DNA of 64,000 nt from Strix aluco (lineage: Eukaryota > Chordata > Aves > Strigiformes > Strigidae): the NCBI RefSeq assembly GCF_031877795.1, contig NC_133943.1, forward strand, positions 12,951,001 through 13,015,000. Direction: 5' to 3'. The notes under the pieces are model-generated. The model had not been told where the DNA came from. It was given only the letters and a program-made list of their open reading frames with translations, and made no database searches. Numbering within the stretch: position 1 is the stretch's first letter; each line of letters opens with the position of its first letter. The position numbers were made by a program, and so were the translations under genes. Below, piece by piece: positions 62,010 to 64,000 of the stretch.

Positions 62010-64000
62010 TTCTGCAGCTTAGTACTGTGTTCCAGTGTCCACTTTCACCACTTTCAATCAAATCACAAATACTTCAGGATTAAACATTTCTTGCAGAATC
62101 TTTGCCATATCTCTAAGTGTAAGGAAATGTTTTAAAAGCTTCCTTGGCCCTTAGGATGTGTCAGCTTGGATAAAAAAAGATAAACCCCTAGCACTTCCTG
62201 AAACCCCAATCTAACATGTAAATAATCCCTACTCAATGGGGATTTAAAGTCACTGCTACAGCCTGCTGATTTGGGGTTTTAAGTAACTCTTTGTGTAAAA
62301 TAACAGCAGGAAGTTATTTTTTTAGTGATATTTAGTATGTTAATGCTCAGTGTGGAAAAAGAGCTGTGGATTTGACAAGTTCAGAGGGTCTTTTCACAAG
62401 GGTAGCAAGAAGGGAAATTTATTTTGTACAGAAAGCTCCTCTTACAGGCTGCTTGCTGTTCTTATTTCTGAAAAGAGGTTATGAAGACTGTGTTGAAAGG
62501 ACAAATGTGGTAGAGATGTAGCCAGACAGCCTGTGGTTTTGAAGGAACATGTGCTGATGGAAGGTAGCCACTGTAAAAAGTACAGTGGCGGTCACTTTTT
62601 ATCAAAGTGGGAGCTTCAGGTCATGGTAGGTAAATGGTTTGCAAGCACCGAAGAGCCTGGAAAGAGCTGACCATTTTCTGCAGGGAAAGCAACAGCCGAA
62701 CTATTCTTTACTTCCATTTAATGGATGCGATTTTAAAACGTAATTCTTCGTTGGGCACTCAAATCCATATGCCAATACTTGACTTTATATCTGGTTAAAT
62801 TTTCAAAGGGCATCATTATTTTAGTTCACATCAGTGAACCTGCAACATATTTTGCCCCATAGAGGAAAAAAAAAAATCATTTACTTCACCTGCAAAATTA
62901 TCTTCAAAACCACTTTGAATATGTCAATGCAGTTATTTTTGAAAGGTTTTAACTCTCCATTTGGTAAAATAAATTATTAGTAGTGATTTCCCCTCCCCCC
63001 TTCCCCATACTGTGGTGTTGTAAGTGACAGATTAGAAACTGCTTTTATAGCATATTAAACAAGAAGCCTTGCCTGAAATTACTTCCTTTGGGACTGGATC
63101 AGTTGCACTGATGTCAAAAAAATATTCTGCTTAACTGTGTAACTCCTGTTAGTGGTAAGGGTACGGTTTCACAAAACAGCTAAACTGATCTACTAACTAC
63201 CTGCTGCTTACAAAGCTGTCCAGTTGCTTTCCTTGTGCTAGCGCTGGTACTAGCTCATGTCTGACCCTAGGGGATGGCTGGTTCTATCTATGAGTCTGGC
63301 AGACAACTAACTCTGCTAAAGGGAAAAACAGCAACAAGCGAGCAAAAAAAGCCTGCAACCAAAAAGCCCCAAAGTAAATACTTTTACATTGCCTTGCTTT
63401 TTTGCAGTCAGACAAGTCCTGCTGCAAATGCAAGTGAGAAGGAAAGAAGACGTGGTCAAGGCAGTGCAGGAATTGGGGCCATCCCTTTTGGCAGCACCAC
63501 TAACAGGGTCAGGTTACTGTAGTGTGAAACAACCCCCCGATGCTTGTTGCATGCATCTAGTTGAGATCAGGAGAGCACTTTATCACCTAGCTCTTGGCAA
63601 TGGCTTAATAAATGACAAGGTTGTCAAACATCATTACTGCATGGGTAGTGCATGTGATGGGTCCATCACAGTCTAGAAAAGAGTATTTGTCAGCCTTGTT
63701 TATAGTCTCCTAGCTGAGACTATGGCTTATTTGATCCAGGAATTCAGCCAAGGAGTCTGCTGACATTTCTAAAGGAAACGATGGGGTTTAGTTTCTGTAG
63801 CTTGCAGTCCTTTAGCATTAGACCAGCTCCAGAGTGAGGCCTAGTGTAATCTAGTCAGTTACTTGGTAAAATCGTGTATAAGGAGTGCATTTTAGCAGTT
63901 CATCACACAAAGAACAACTGTGAAGATCAGACAGATTCTTACGAACCACCAGTCAGGACTCCACAGATTAGGACTTGGGAACACTCAGTAGTTGGTACAA

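Larger units (their letters stand above)
61121..64000 (+). other. TTC1: TTC1 downstream intron, running off the window
   Basis: Begins with GTAAGC. I searched the three forward frames by eye for the next expected peptide (R-L-P-x-Q-I-E-E-R) after an AG acceptor and did not find it, so the final exons are presumed to lie beyond the window. The interval contains a (GC/AC) microsatellite at 61429-61444 and a poly(A) run at 61991-62009. Open frames at 63.27-63.68 kb look fortuitous. Confidence 0.75.

Noticed and set aside
63274-63676. Possible last TTC1 exon (open frames of 82 and 95 codons)
   Set aside because: Neither peptide resembles the conserved TTC1 C-terminal tail, and no acceptor gives the expected R-L-P-x-Q-I-E-E-R. 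TTC1 is taken to continue beyond the window.
1-64000. CRISPR array, operon, prophage or other undescribed gene system
   Set aside because: The window is spliced vertebrate nuclear DNA with two known genes. No direct-repeat/spacer array, gene cluster or unexplained long coding frame is visible.
1-64000. tRNA, rRNA or snoRNA genes
   Set aside because: No intact tRNA A/B boxes with a cloverleaf, no rRNA sequence, and no convincing C/D or H/ACA structure was seen in the TTC1 introns. Covariance-model searches could not be run.

Overview
This is vertebrate nuclear DNA, almost certainly from a bird. The evidence is fragments of CR1 LINE retrotransposons (one ending in the typical ATTCTATG-type tail), weathered MIR-type SINE relics with a sauropsid-style 3' end, fairly low repeat density, and the gene order ADRA1B then TTC1 on one strand, as at human 5q33 and in birds. 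The species cannot be told from the sequence.

Layout: 1-9.0 kb is the upstream intergenic flank, with a decayed CR1 copy at about 218-1458 and a MIR relic near 6.7 kb. ADRA1B, the alpha-1B adrenergic receptor, is complete in coding terms. Coding exon 1 is 9588-10548 (TM1-TM6), followed by one 16.7-kb phase-1 intron and coding exon 2 at 27282-27844 (TM7 and C-tail), giving 507 residues. Its leader carries several short upstream ORFs, one ending one base before the start codon. 27.8-42.5 kb is the ADRA1B 3' flank and intergenic DNA with no recognisable gene. At 42.53-43.1 kb a 24-unit AGCCY minisatellite abuts a CpG island with a TATA-less promoter (ZNF143-like, inverted CCAAT, two ETS sites, GC box). 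TTC1 follows on the same strand: five coding exons (43418-43741, 55192-55252, 57119-57231, 59219-59255, 60972-61120) supply 228 residues, including all three TPR repeats. The last roughly 60 residues must be encoded beyond base 64000.

The two genes are independent single-copy genes, not an operon. ADRA1B is a Gq/11-coupled catecholamine receptor of the plasma membrane. TTC1 is a cytosolic TPR adaptor whose carboxylate-clamp residues are visible and which the literature links to Hsp70/Hsp90, Ras and G-alpha-16.

I looked for an undescribed system and did not find one. The points worth a second look are: the ADRA1B leader uORFs and a possible 5'-UTR splice acceptor; the bird receptor's lack of the mammalian poly-arginine tail segment; the promoter-adjacent minisatellite; a strong G-quadruplex motif in a TTC1 intron; the way TTC1 exon phases pair up around TPR units; and ancient SINE and inverted-repeat relics. 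All exon boundaries were read by eye from splice consensus, frame continuity and remembered family sequences. No alignment or database search was run.
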